Of a DNA stretch of 64,000 nucleotides, positions 36,872-46,005 are shown one piece after another; position 1 is the first letter of the stretch, and each line of letters opens with the position of its first letter. A program made the position numbers and the translations under genes. The stretch is from Pseudooceanicola endophyticus (GTDB lineage Bacteria; Pseudomonadota; Alphaproteobacteria; Rhodobacterales; Rhodobacteraceae), in the NCBI RefSeq assembly GCF_018760365.1, contig NZ_JAHIAB010000011.1:1-64000 (forward strand). The letters run 5' to 3'. The notes beneath the pieces are model-generated. The model did not search any database, was not told the DNA's origin, and saw nothing but the letters and a program-made list of their open reading frames with translations.

Positions 36872-39795
36872 GTCAGGTCCATCCGGTCGGGGTCATCGGT
36901 TTCGTCCCATTCGCCGAAACGGGCCAGGTGGTCGAAATCGCCGTTGAAGCGCACCTCGCGCATGGCGCGGCGCGACAGGTAGCCCTGCTCGGGGTCCAGC
37001 CAGCGCTCCATCAACTGCGTGAACTCGGCCCAGACCTGCGCCGGAGAGGTTTCCTCAAGTGGCGCATGGGCCTCTTCGGGCGGGTTCGACAGGCCGATGT
37101 AGACGGCGCGGGCCACCGGCATCGGGCCGGTCTTGCCGAAGCCCTCAAGCTCCGCGATGGCGGCTTCCAGCGGCAACTGTTTCTTGAAGAACTTCTGTTC
37201 CCGCTCGCTTGGCGGCTTGCCGGTCTTGTAGTCGAAGATGTGCAGCCGGCCATGGTGATCACGGTCCACCCGGTCGGCGCGGGCGGAAAGCGACACCCCC
37301 AGTGCCTCGATCCGCGCGGTGCCCTTGCGTTCGTTCAGGATCTCGGCGGCTTCTTCCTGGCGGGCGCCCTCATGGGCGACGAACCAGTCGGCAACGCGGG
37401 CCAGACGGGCGTGCCACAGAAGCCGGGTTTCCGGCCAGGGGACCTGCCTGTCCAGCACCTCGCGTGCCATCTGAAGGAAGACGCCCGCATCCAGCGGCAC
37501 GGTGCCCTGCGCCACGCCCGAGACGAAATCCTCAAGCACCAGGTGGCTGACATCGCCGCGCAGCATCACGTCGGGTTCGCGCATCAGGGGGTTCAGGGAC
37601 GACAGCCGCAGGACCTTCTTGGCATAGACCGCATAGGGATCGCGGATCAGCCGCTCGATCTCGGTCACGTAGAAATCGCGGGGGCGGGCCTCCATCGGTG
37701 GGCGCGGGGCCGGGCGGCGGGCCGGGGGGATCGGCGTCGGCGTCTCGACCTGACGGGCGAGCGAGAGCCAGCGGTTGCCGCGCGCCTCCATCTGCTTCAG
37801 CGCGGCGGGGCCGCTTTCGGGCAGGCCGCTCAGCAGGTTGGTCAGGCGGTTCAGCCAGCGCGCCGGGACGGTCTCGGCATCCTGCGAGCGGATGGAGCGC
37901 GACAGCCAGACCTCGCGTGCCGCGACCGCCTGCTGGAAATCGTGGGCCGAGAGGCCGATGTTGCGTTCCGGCAGCAGCAGGCCCGCCTGCTGGCGCATCT
38001 GGCGGTTCAGCCAGGGGTCGGGTTTCGGTGCCTCGGGCCAGGAGCCTTCGTTCAGCCCACCCAGGATCACCAGATCGGCGCCCTGCACGCGGGCTTCCAG
38101 CGTGCCCCAGACCAGCAGGCCCGGATGCGGTTCATCGGCGTTGCGCACCTCTCCGCCCGAGATGATGGCGCCCACCAGATCGGTGTAATCGCGCGCGGCG
38201 AAGGCATCGCCATGGGGGGCGTCCTCGACCAGGGCGGACATGACGCGCTGGGCTTCCTCGCCTGCGTCGCGGGTCCAGAGGTCACCGCTGCCCGTTTCGT
38301 CGAGGCAGCCGCGCGCCAGCACCTCGGCCAGGGCCATGTGGTCGGTGACCCGGTCGTCCAGAGGTTCCGGCGCGGGGGCGGCCGCGCCGAAGGCATGGGT
38401 GCAGATCCAGTCGGCCCAGCGCGGGGCAACGTCCTGAAGCCGCTCGGTTGCGGCGAAGGCGCGGATGTCTTCGGGGGTGGGGCGCGGGCGGCCCTTGTGG
38501 CGCAGGTACAGCTCCAGCCGGCGGGTCAGGCCCAGATGGCGGCCCCGCCCGGTGCCAGAATGCGCCAGCGGGTGCTTCAGCAGGGTCAGCAGTTCCACCG
38601 CCGTGGGCGGCGCGATCAGCAGCTGTGCCACCTGCCGCAGGAAGCGGCCCGGGGGCGTCACCTGCAAGGGGATCCCGGCGGAGTCGTCCGGCGTGATCCC
38701 CCAGCGCCCCAGCGCCGCGCTGACCTGCCGGGTCAGCTGCCGGTCCGGGGTGATCAGGGCGCAAGTCTGGCCGGTCTCGGCGGCCTCGCGCATCCGCAGG
38801 GCAATCGCCATCGCCTCGGCCCGGGGCGAGGGCGCCTTGAGCAGCGTCACCCCCTCGGTCGCGGGGATCAGATCGCCCAGATCGGGGCCTTCCTCCAGCC
38901 ACTGGTGGGTGACCGGCGCGGGCCGCAGCGCGAGCGAGATCAGCCGGTTGCGCTGGGCCGGGCCGGTGGTGGCCGGGTGCCAGTCCTGCACCTCCGAAGG
39001 CTCCAGCCCGAGTCCGGTCATCAGCTTGCGGAAACGGTACTGGGGGTGATCCTCGGCGGTGAGGGCATCATCCAGCTGCGACCAGATCCGGTCCGGCTGG
39101 TGAAAGTCGTAGCCCGGCAGGATCACCGCGCCCTGCGGCAGCCGCGCCACCGCCTGCATCAGCAGGTGCGTCGCCCCGCGCGACCCGGTGGAGCCCGCCA
39201 GCAGCACCGGGTGCCGGGGCGGGTTGACCTCCCATTCGCGGATCAGCGCCTCGACCACCTTGCGCTGGCGTTCCTCGGGATCGGGGGCCTCGCGGTCGGT
39301 ATCCAGCCCCCCGACGATGGAGAGGAACTTCTGCGTCCGCGCCCAGTGTCCGGAAAGGTCGGTCACATCGAGGTTGCGGATATCGTCAAGCGAGACCTTC
39401 TCGCCCTGCATCTCGTCCAGCAGCTTGGCGAGGCTGTCGGCCAGGTCGTAAAGCGCGGCGCGCGGCGCCAGGTCGGGTTCCGCGTCCAGCAGCGCCGAGA
39501 TCAGCCGGATCAGTTCCAGCCGCCTGCGGATGCCCGAGATCGCGGGCGGCACGGGTTCGGCGCAGTGCAGGTCGGTCAGCAGGCGGATGCGCGGCACCAG
39601 CAGCGCCGGGCCGGTGTCCAGCAGGCCCCGGATGCGACGCGCCATCCGGCGGGTGTTCACCACAAGTTCCACCCGCGCCAGGTCCTGCGGCGGGCGGTTC
39701 TTCATTCGTTCCAGAAGCCCCTTCAGCAGGTCGGCGGGAAAGTCCGCGCCGGGGGCAAGGCCGAACAAACGGGGACGGTCGGAGGGCTCAAACAT
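36868..39795 (-). CDS. addB: double-strand break repair protein AddB
   Basis: Second subunit of AddAB. 975 residues with an inactivated helicase-like architecture (Chi recognition in the family) and a C-terminal nuclease domain with IFDYKTGKP (about residue 865). The alphaproteobacterial form shows WPEAPKPDPWLNRQMRQQ. No clear Walker A with GxGKT was seen, as expected for AddB of this clade. It overlaps murU by 8 bp and addA by 4 bp. Confidence 0.92.
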   Translation of the reverse strand: MFEPSDRPRLFGLAPGADFPADLLKGLLERMKNRPPQDLARVELVVNTRRMARRIRGLLDTGPALLVPRIRLLTDLHCAEPVPPAISGIRRRLELIRLISALLDAEPDLAPRAALYDLADSLAKLLDEMQGEKVSLDDIRNLDVTDLSGHWARTQKFLSIVGGLDTDREAPDPEERQRKVVEALIREWEVNPPRHPVLLAGSTGSRGATHLLMQAVARLPQGAVILPGYDFHQPDRIWSQLDDALTAEDHPQYRFRKLMTGLGLEPSEVQDWHPATTGPAQRNRLISLALRPAPVTHQWLEEGPDLGDLIPATEGVTLLKAPSPRAEAMAIALRMREAAETGQTCALITPDRQLTRQVSAALGRWGITPDDSAGIPLQVTPPGRFLRQVAQLLIAPPTAVELLTLLKHPLAHSGTGRGRHLGLTRRLELYLRHKGRPRPTPEDIRAFAATERLQDVAPRWADWICTHAFGAAAPAPEPLDDRVTDHMALAEVLARGCLDETGSGDLWTRDAGEEAQRVMSALVEDAPHGDAFAARDYTDLVGAIISGGEVRNADEPHPGLLVWGTLEARVQGADLVILGGLNEGSWPEAPKPDPWLNRQMRQQAGLLLPERNIGLSAHDFQQAVAAREVWLSRSIRSQDAETVPARWLNRLTNLLSGLPESGPAALKQMEARGNRWLSLARQVETPTPIPPARRPAPRPPMEARPRDFYVTEIERLIRDPYAVYAKKVLRLSSLNPLMREPDVMLRGDVSHLVLEDFVSGVAQGTVPLDAGVFLQMAREVLDRQVPWPETRLLWHARLARVADWFVAHEGARQEEAAEILNERKGTARIEALGVSLSARADRVDRDHHGRLHIFDYKTGKPPSEREQKFFKKQLPLEAAIAELEGFGKTGPMPVARAVYIGLSNPPEEAHAPLEETSPAQVWAEFTQLMERWLDPEQGYLSRRAMREVRFNGDFDHLARFGEWDETDDPDRMDLT

Positions 39796-40474
39796 CGGCG
39801 CTCAGCATCTCTTCGGCGAGGGAGATCGCCTCGGGGCGGCCGACATCGCACCACAGGCCCGGGTAGGGCAGGATGAACAGGCGCCCGCGGGCGATCATCC
39901 GGTCCCACACGGCATTGAGAGAGAAGGCGGTCTCGGGGATCGCGGCAAGGTCCTGCGTGGTGGTGATCTGGGCGCCGGAATAGATCAGACCGGGGCCCCG
40001 GGTGATGCGACCTTCGGCATCGGGGGTGAAATCCCCCTGCCCGGCATGGCCGATGGCGTTTGCCGGCGGGATGCCCAGCAGCAGCGCATCCATTCGCGCC
40101 GGGTCCCAGTGGCGCGCCAGCAGCGACAGCGCCGCCGGTCCCTTCCAGACCGCATCGGTGTTGAGGGTGAAGACCGGCCCCTCGCCCAGCAGCGGCAGGG
40201 CGTGGCGCAGCCCGCCGCCGGTGTCCAGCAGCGCGGCCTCGGGGCTGACCTGCACGGGTGTACCGGCGAAATGGGCCGCGATCTGGTCGCCAAGGTAATG
40301 GGCATTGGCGACGGTGCGGGGCAGCGCCAGATCACGGGTCTGGTCCAGCGCATGGGCGATCAGGGGACGGCCCGCGACCTCGATCAGCGGTTTCGGACGG
40401 CTGTTGGTCAGCGGGCGCATCCGCGTGCCGTGACCGGCAGCGAACAGCATCAGGGCAAGGGGCGTGTCGCGCAT
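39788..40474 (-). CDS. murU: nucleotidyltransferase, probable N-acetylmuramate-1-phosphate uridylyltransferase
   Basis: 228-residue sugar-1-phosphate nucleotidyltransferase. The N-terminal signature is LFAAGHGTRMRPLTNSRPKPLIEVAGRPLI (G-x-G-T-R-x-x-P-x-T, catalytic Lys in PKPLIE), followed by a NTDAVW metal-binding acid. With the adjoining kinase it fits the MurU-AmgK pair that recycles N-acetylmuramic acid straight to UDP-MurNAc, bypassing MurA. Substrate is inferred from this pairing, not proven. It overlaps amgK by 25 bp. Confidence 0.8.
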   Translation of the reverse strand: MRDTPLALMLFAAGHGTRMRPLTNSRPKPLIEVAGRPLIAHALDQTRDLALPRTVANAHYLGDQIAAHFAGTPVQVSPEAALLDTGGGLRHALPLLGEGPVFTLNTDAVWKGPAALSLLARHWDPARMDALLLGIPPANAIGHAGQGDFTPDAEGRITRGPGLIYSGAQITTTQDLAAIPETAFSLNAVWDRMIARGRLFILPYPGLWCDVGRPEAISLAEEMLSADV

Positions 40475-41472
40475 TTCTCTTTCAGACGGTCCAGGACCTC
40501 GGGCGTGGGTTCGGGCAGGTCGGCGACCAGCCGGGCGCGGATCTCTTCCAGGCCGGGGCGTTCCAGCGTGCGGCGCAGGTAGCCCCAGACGCGGGGGATG
40601 AAATCGACGTAATGCGGCTTGCCATGGGCCATGCAGAGCCGCGCGAAGACGCCGAGGATGCGCAGGTTCCGCTGCACCCCCAGCATGTCGTAGGCCAGCC
40701 GGAACGTCTCGGGGTCATGACCCGAGGCTGCGGTGAAGCGGGCGATCATCTGCGCTTCCAGCTCTTCGGGGACATCGCGGCGCGCATCCTGGAGCAGCGA
40801 GACGAGGTCATAGGCCGGATGGCCCATCAGCGCATCCTGGAAGTCCAGCAGGCCGACCCGGGCGGGGCCTTCGCGCTCGGGCAGCCAGAGCAGGTTTTCG
40901 GCGTGGAAGTCGCGCAGGATCACGACCGAGGGCATCCCGGTGGCCCGCGACAGGCGCGGCAGGAAATCCGCCGAGAAGGCGGTCATCGTGTAGGGCGTGC
41001 GGTCTGTGGCGCCGGCAACGTACCATTCGTAGGCCAGCGCCGCGAGGCGGGTCATCAGCGGCGGATCGTAGGGCGGCAGGTCGACCGGCATCGGCTGGGT
41101 GTGCAGCACCTGCAGCGCATCCACCGCCGCGCCGTAAAGCAGCGGCGCGCTTTCGGGGTGGGCGGCCACGGCGCGGGCATAGAGGGCATCGCCCAGATCC
41201 TCGAGCAGCAGGAAGCCCCGCTCGGGGTCGCCGGCCAGGATCTGCGGGGCCGACAGGCCGATGCCGGTCAGGTGGTTGGCGATGCGCAGGAAGGGGCGCA
41301 CGTCCTCGCCCTTTTCCGGGGGGGCATCCATCAGCACGGCGGTGCTGCCGTCGGCCCGGGTCAGCCGGTCGTATTTGCGCATCGAGGCATCGCCGGCCAG
41401 GGGGCGGATCTGCGCACCGGCCCAGTCGGTTCCGGCCAGGAAGGTCTGCTTGAGCGCGGATCGGTCAGTCAT
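40450..41472 (-). CDS. amgK: aminoglycoside-phosphotransferase-fold kinase, probable AmgK sugar kinase
   Basis: 340 residues with an APH/choline-kinase fold: N-lobe RPLAGDASMRKYDRL, catalytic loop LRDFHAENLLWLPE (about residues 180-193) with Asp, and the metal-binding VGLLDFQDALMGHPAYDLVSLLQDARRDV. In Pseudomonas-type recycling, AmgK phosphorylates the anomeric carbon of MurNAc/GlcNAc before MurU acts; next-door murU supports that role here. It overlaps tsaE by 8 bp and murU by 25 bp. Confidence 0.82.
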   Translation of the reverse strand: MTDRSALKQTFLAGTDWAGAQIRPLAGDASMRKYDRLTRADGSTAVLMDAPPEKGEDVRPFLRIANHLTGIGLSAPQILAGDPERGFLLLEDLGDALYARAVAAHPESAPLLYGAAVDALQVLHTQPMPVDLPPYDPPLMTRLAALAYEWYVAGATDRTPYTMTAFSADFLPRLSRATGMPSVVILRDFHAENLLWLPEREGPARVGLLDFQDALMGHPAYDLVSLLQDARRDVPEELEAQMIARFTAASGHDPETFRLAYDMLGVQRNLRILGVFARLCMAHGKPHYVDFIPRVWGYLRRTLERPGLEEIRARLVADLPEPTPEVLDRLKEKCATRPLP

Positions 41473-41938
41473 GGGCCAGGATCTCTCTCAGAAGGGGGGC
41501 GGCGCGGGCGGGCAGGTCTAGGGTCAGGGTGCGGCCATCCTCGGGGGTGGGCGTGAAGTCCAGGTGCCAGGCATCGGCGGGGGCCAGGCTGCCCAGCCGG
41601 TCGGGCCATTCGATCAGGCAGATCGCCTCGGTAAAGGCGTCCTCCAGTCCCAGTTCGACGGCCTCGGCGGGATCGCCCAGGCGGTAGAGGTCGGCATGCC
41701 ACAGCGGACCGGCCGAGGTCTCGTATTCCTGGACGATGGTGAAGGTCGGCGAGGGGACGTCCTCGGGTTCGTCCTGAAGCGCCTGGATCAGGCTGCGGGC
41801 GAAATGGGTCTTGCCGGCGCCGATGCCGCCGGACAGCAGCAGCACGTCGCCGGGCCGCAGCAGCGGCGCCAGGCGCTGGGCCAGCTGGCAGGTGGCGTCG
41901 GGATCGGGCAGCAGGAGGTCGAAAGTGGCACGGCTCAT
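41465..41938 (-). CDS. tsaE: tRNA threonylcarbamoyladenosine biosynthesis ATPase TsaE
   Basis: Small ATPase needed for t6A37 formation in ANN-decoding tRNAs. Walker A SGGIGAGKTHFAR lies at residues 36-48 (the family commonly has GDLGAGKTT), then VPSPTFTIVQEYE and the WHADLYRL motif with LIEWPDR. 157 residues. It is the first gene of the overlapping tsaE-amgK-murU-addBA series. Confidence 0.95.
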   Translation of the reverse strand: MSRATFDLLLPDPDATCQLAQRLAPLLRPGDVLLLSGGIGAGKTHFARSLIQALQDEPEDVPSPTFTIVQEYETSAGPLWHADLYRLGDPAEAVELGLEDAFTEAICLIEWPDRLGSLAPADAWHLDFTPTPEDGRTLTLDLPARAAPLLREILAHD

Positions 41939-42038
41939 TGCGCGAATGTAACGCGCGGCACCCGCGCCGCAAGCCGAACTTCCCGACCCCGCGGAGTTGT
42001 GTGCGCCCTTTTGCGCTCACGCGCAGGGGCGCTGGGGG

Positions 42039-43649
42039 TCACTGGGCCGCCTGGGCCTCGGACGGGTCGGTGGCGGGCTGTTCCGGGCGCTCGGCCAGCG
42101 GGGCGGGCAGGGCCTGCGGGCCGCGTCCGAAGGTCACCATGCAGGCGCCCGAGACCAGCGGCAGGGCGCTGCAGGAAACCTCTCCGGCGTCCTTCAGCCG
42201 GGCGGTGCCATGCCAGGTCTCGCGCCCCGAACGGCCCAGCACGCGGCTCATCAGCTCATCCAGGCCCTGGGCTCCGGCGGCCCGGCGGCTCCAGGTGTCA
42301 TGGGCATCACGCACCGAGATGTCCGAAAGATCGTCCTCGGGCGTCAGGCCGAACATCCGCCGGTAGGCGGCGTTGCAATAGCTCATCATGCCCTGGGCAT
42401 CGAAGATCACGATGGAGTCTGTCATCGCGTCCAGCACCGATTGCGACAGCGAAAGCTGCTGGCGGAAGCGGCGGGTGATGGCGATCTCGTCGGTGATGTC
42501 CTCGAACAGGAAGGCGATGGCGCCGTTCGGATGGGGCCGCCCGGTGACCCGGTAGGTGGCGCCGTTGGGCAGGCTCCAGGTTTCCTGGTAGCGGCCATCG
42601 GCAGCAGCCGAGACCAGCGCGTTGATCTGTTCACGCCAGGAAGCGTAGTTCTTCGGTTCCGGCATGATCTGGCGGTCGCGCAGGTGGTCGAAGAACTGCG
42701 ACAGCGCCGGACGGCCGGTCAGGAATTCCGGCGACAGCGCGGTCAGGTCGACCAGCGCCGGGTTGAACAGGATCAGCTGGCGGTCGCGGTCGAAGATCGC
42801 CAGGCCCGTGGAAAGCTGCGCGAAGGTCTTGGTGAGGGTCTGCACGAAGTTGCGCTGCGCGACCTCGGCCTTGACCAGGGCGGTGACATCCTGCGCCGCG
42901 CAATCCCAGCCATCGCCGTTGCGCCGCGCCGAGACATCCAGCCAGCGCTCCGGCATCCGGCCCCGGGGATCAAGCATGACGCGATAGGTGAATTCCGGCC
43001 GGTCGCCGCCCTCCTCGGCGCCGCGCACCAGGGGCGCCGTCAGCTCTTCGGCGCCCGAGATCCGGCTTTCCAGCGCCCGGTAGGCGGCGTTGCGGCGCAC
43101 GATGGCCCCCTGCCCGTCGACGCTCCAGCTTGGGATCGGCAGGTCCTCCAGCACGGTGTCCAGGCTGTCCAGCTGCCGGGTCCGCAGCACCGAAAGATGA
43201 CGGTCGACGACGGTGGCGGGACTGGCCTCGCACAGGGTCAGGCGCAGGTTTCGCCCGCTCTGGCGCAGCCGCAGCACGGCCCGGTCGCCGGCGGGCCGGG
43301 CATCAAGGCGCGCGAAACTCTTGCCGCCGGGCACTTCCGGCTGCTCGGGCAGGCCGGGAAAGCGCGGCGCCAGAAGGCCGCGCAGCCGCGTCCAGTCCGA
43401 AGTGTCCTGGGGTTCGCTGTCCAGCAGCGCCTGCCAGTCGCGCGGCAGGCTGACCAGGTGCTGCTCGTCAAAGATGAACACCGAGGCGGTCGGCGCCTCG
43501 GGCAGGTCTCCCGGCTCTTCCTCCCGCGACAGCGTGCGCCGTCCGACCCCGCCAAGGATCACCAGGCATGCCCCGGCCATCAGCAGGCCGAACACAATCG
43601 CGAGCAGGAGCGCCGAGGGAGTGATCCCGGTCATGTCGGATCCCGTCAT
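42039..43649 (-). CDS. membrane-anchored multi-PAS protein lacking a kinase domain
   Basis: 536 residues. A single N-terminal transmembrane segment (about 11-32, LLLAIVFGLLMAGACLVILGG) is followed by PAS-like modules: one near 160-270, a clearer one near 290-400 (QLSTGLAIFDRDRQLILFNPALVDLTALSPEFL), and another at about 405-500 (LDAMTDSIVIFDAQGMMSYCNAAYRRMFG). It stops after the last PAS domain with a P/A/E-rich tail; no H-box, ATP-lid or GGDEF/EAL sequence follows. The partner is unknown. It sits between regB and tsaE, all leftward. The start at 43649 is chosen by the membrane segment; 43634 is also possible. Confidence 0.8.
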   Translation of the reverse strand: MTGSDMTGITPSALLLAIVFGLLMAGACLVILGGVGRRTLSREEEPGDLPEAPTASVFIFDEQHLVSLPRDWQALLDSEPQDTSDWTRLRGLLAPRFPGLPEQPEVPGGKSFARLDARPAGDRAVLRLRQSGRNLRLTLCEASPATVVDRHLSVLRTRQLDSLDTVLEDLPIPSWSVDGQGAIVRRNAAYRALESRISGAEELTAPLVRGAEEGGDRPEFTYRVMLDPRGRMPERWLDVSARRNGDGWDCAAQDVTALVKAEVAQRNFVQTLTKTFAQLSTGLAIFDRDRQLILFNPALVDLTALSPEFLTGRPALSQFFDHLRDRQIMPEPKNYASWREQINALVSAAADGRYQETWSLPNGATYRVTGRPHPNGAIAFLFEDITDEIAITRRFRQQLSLSQSVLDAMTDSIVIFDAQGMMSYCNAAYRRMFGLTPEDDLSDISVRDAHDTWSRRAAGAQGLDELMSRVLGRSGRETWHGTARLKDAGEVSCSALPLVSGACMVTFGRGPQALPAPLAERPEQPATDPSEAQAAQ

Positions 43650-43715
43650 GAAAAACACGCGTTCTCTCCTGCCGAAGTGTAAACAGCATTCTGAACCGAA
43701 GGTAAAATATTGATT

Positions 43716-43752
43716 AATGAAACACCCCGTTCTCGCAACCGGAACGGGGTGA
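43716..43752 (-). terminator. terminator of regB
   Basis: CACCCCGTTC and GAACGGGGTG form a 10-bp stem (43723-43751). Read leftward it is followed by TTTCATTAAT, 20 bp past the regB stop. Confidence 0.65.
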
Positions 43753-43770
43753 ATTGTTAAAATGGAACCT

Positions 43771-45147
43771 TCAATGGGTGATCGGGCTGTTCTTTTGCCA
43801 GGGAATGGCATTTTCCCCGGTTTCCGCATCGATCTTGCGGCGCGGCCAGGTGACCTGGACCACGGCGCCGCCGTCGCCCTCGTCATTGGCAAAGATCAGC
43901 TCGGCCCCGGTGCGTTCCAGCAGGGTCTTGGCGATGAACAGGCCCAGTCCCATCCCCTCGTATTCGGGGCGCGCGGAGCGTTCGACGCTGCTGCGGCGCC
44001 GGCGCATGAACGGATCGCCGATGCGGCCCAGCACGGTCGGGGCAAAGCCCGGGCCGTCATCCATGATCCGCACGGTGATCTGCCGGTCGTCCCAGCTGCT
44101 TTCCACCCAGACCGTGGTGGTGGCGAAATCCACCGCGTTCTGCACCAGGTTGCGCAGCCCGTGGATCAGCTCGGGCTGGCGCAGGATGATCGGCGGCAGG
44201 TCGTCCCCGTCACCATGCAGGAACTCGATCAGCTTGCCACGGTCGCGATGCGGCTCCGCCGCCTCCTCGATCACGGTCGAGAGCGGCGCGCGCCGCATCA
44301 TCAGGTCGTCCTTCCCGGCCCGCCCCATGGAGCGCAGGATGTCGCGGCAGCGGTCGGCCTGGGCGCGGATCAACCGGGCGTCCTCCTGCAGCTCGGGATG
44401 GTCTTCCAGCTCTTCGATCAGCTCTGCGGAGGTCAGCTTGATGGTGGCCAGCGGCGTGCCCATCTCGTGCGCGGCGGCGGCGACGACACCGCCCAGGTCG
44501 GTCAGCTTCTGCTCGCGCGACAGGGCCATCTGGGTGGCCTGGAGGGCGTCGGACATGGCGTGCATCTCGGTCGCGATCCAGCGGGAATAGATGCCGAGGA
44601 AGATGATCGCGATGACGATCGCCAGCCAGTTGCCGAACAGGAACACGTCCGAGACCTGCAACAGCAGCCCGTCCCGGGTGATCAGCGAAAAGTGGAATTC
44701 CGTCAGCAGGGTGACCAGGATGATCGCCATGGAGCCGACGAAGATCGTCGAACGCGCCGAAAGCGCGGCTGCCGAGACCGTCACCGGCCCCACCAGCAGG
44801 ATCGAGAACGGGTTGTTGAGCCCGCCGGAGAGATAGAGCAGCGCGCAGAGCTGGAACAGGTCGAAGAGCACCATCAGCAGGTTCTCGGCCTCCGACAGGC
44901 GCTTGCTTTCGGGGAAGACGAAGCTGGCGACGATATTGCCGATGACCGAGATCCCGACCACCAGGAAGCACAGCCCGTATTCGAGGTTCAGCTGGTAGAC
45001 CTGCTCGGCCACGAACAGCGCCGAAAGCTGGCCGGTGATCGCCATCCAGCGCAGCAGGATCAGCGTGCGCAGGCGGATCCAGTTGCCGCGGTGCTGGCCA
45101 GTCTGGATCGGCAGGTCCTTCTGGGAGGGGCTGGGGCTGTCGGGCAT
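43771..45147 (-). CDS. regB: redox sensor histidine kinase RegB/PrrB
   Basis: Membrane kinase that senses quinone redox state and phosphorylates RegA. It has six predicted helices (about residues 28-185) including the ubiquinone-binding motif GGLNNPF (108-114). The H-box is VVAAAAHEMGTPLATIKL with H227. The redox-box cysteine is C267 in ADRCRDILRSM. The C-terminal ATPase has NAVDFA, DDGPGFAPTVLGRIGDPF and GMGLGLFIAKTLLER. 458 residues from the ATG at 45147, which has AGGAAG upstream. It is divergent from senC-regA, the classical Rhodobacter layout. Confidence 0.96.
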   Translation of the reverse strand: MPDSPSPSQKDLPIQTGQHRGNWIRLRTLILLRWMAITGQLSALFVAEQVYQLNLEYGLCFLVVGISVIGNIVASFVFPESKRLSEAENLLMVLFDLFQLCALLYLSGGLNNPFSILLVGPVTVSAAALSARSTIFVGSMAIILVTLLTEFHFSLITRDGLLLQVSDVFLFGNWLAIVIAIIFLGIYSRWIATEMHAMSDALQATQMALSREQKLTDLGGVVAAAAHEMGTPLATIKLTSAELIEELEDHPELQEDARLIRAQADRCRDILRSMGRAGKDDLMMRRAPLSTVIEEAAEPHRDRGKLIEFLHGDGDDLPPIILRQPELIHGLRNLVQNAVDFATTTVWVESSWDDRQITVRIMDDGPGFAPTVLGRIGDPFMRRRRSSVERSARPEYEGMGLGLFIAKTLLERTGAELIFANDEGDGGAVVQVTWPRRKIDAETGENAIPWQKNSPITH

Positions 45148-45178
45148 GGGCACTTCCTTCCTGCAACCCAACTATGGA

Positions 45179-45206
45179 TTGCAATCACGTCTCCGATTGA
45201 TAGGTC
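45179..45206 (+). promoter_or_regulatory. predicted senC-regA promoter
   Basis: TTGCAA, a 16-bp spacer and TAGGTC in the 105-bp divergent spacer between regB and senC. Divergent transcription from here may be autoregulated by RegA; no RegA site was confirmed. Confidence 0.4.
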
Positions 45207-45252
45207 TAAGGGGCAGGCCCCGCAATCCGACGGGGCGTCGCGGGGATCCGTC

Positions 45253-45885
45253 ATGCAGCGCCTCTATGCCATTGCCGCCGTCATCGCCATGGGCGGGCTG
45301 CTGGGCGGCACCTGGTACGCGACGCGACCCGGCGGCGACGACGCGCTGGCTGCCTGCCGGACAGGCAGGATCGCCGGCGGCACCGAGCAGATCGGTGGGT
45401 CCTTCACCCTGCTGGACGAAACCGGCGCCGAGGTGAGCGAGGCCCAAGTGATCGACCGGCCCGCCCTGCTCTACTTCGGCTATTCCTACTGTCCCGATGT
45501 CTGCCCGATGGATCTGGCGCGCAATGTCGCGGCGGTCGCATTGCTGGAGGCACGGGGCCGGATCGTGAAACCGGTCTTCATCTCGGTCGATCCGGCGCGC
45601 GATACGGCCCCTCAGCTGGCCGATTTCACCGATTACCTGCACCCGCGCCTGCTGGGCCTGACCGGCACGCCCGAGCAGATCCGCAATGCCGCCCGCGCTT
45701 ACCGGGTGTATTACAAGATCCATCCCCCCGAGGCCGGCGCGGCGGCGGACGACTACCTGGTCGATCACACGACCTTCAGCTACCTGGTGCTGCCGGGCCG
45801 GGGTTTCGTCGACTTCTTCCGCCGCGAGGAAACGGCGGAAGAAATGGCAGATCGCGTTTCCTGCTTTCTCGACAAGGCGGGTTAA
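45253..45885 (+). CDS. senC: SCO1/SenC (PrrC) copper chaperone
   Basis: Thioredoxin-fold protein needed for copper insertion into cytochrome c oxidase. It has an N-terminal membrane anchor/signal segment (about 5-22). The Cu ligands are C80 and C84 in FGYSYCPDVCPMD and H172 in LVDHTTFSYLV. 210 residues. It lies between regB and regA, as in Rhodobacter, where it also links respiration to RegB signalling. Confidence 0.95.
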   Translation: MQRLYAIAAVIAMGGLLGGTWYATRPGGDDALAACRTGRIAGGTEQIGGSFTLLDETGAEVSEAQVIDRPALLYFGYSYCPDVCPMDLARNVAAVALLEARGRIVKPVFISVDPARDTAPQLADFTDYLHPRLLGLTGTPEQIRNAARAYRVYYKIHPPEAGAAADDYLVDHTTFSYLVLPGRGFVDFFRREETAEEMADRVSCFLDKAG

Positions 45886-46005
45886 CGCGCCGAATGCGCC
45901 AATGCCGCGCCTGCCGGTTTGACCTAACCCGGCGTCCGCATTAATGGTTTCGAAAGCTTGCGGCAGAACTGCGGGCGATCGACGGCCGAAGCGGAGACAG
46001 TGAAG

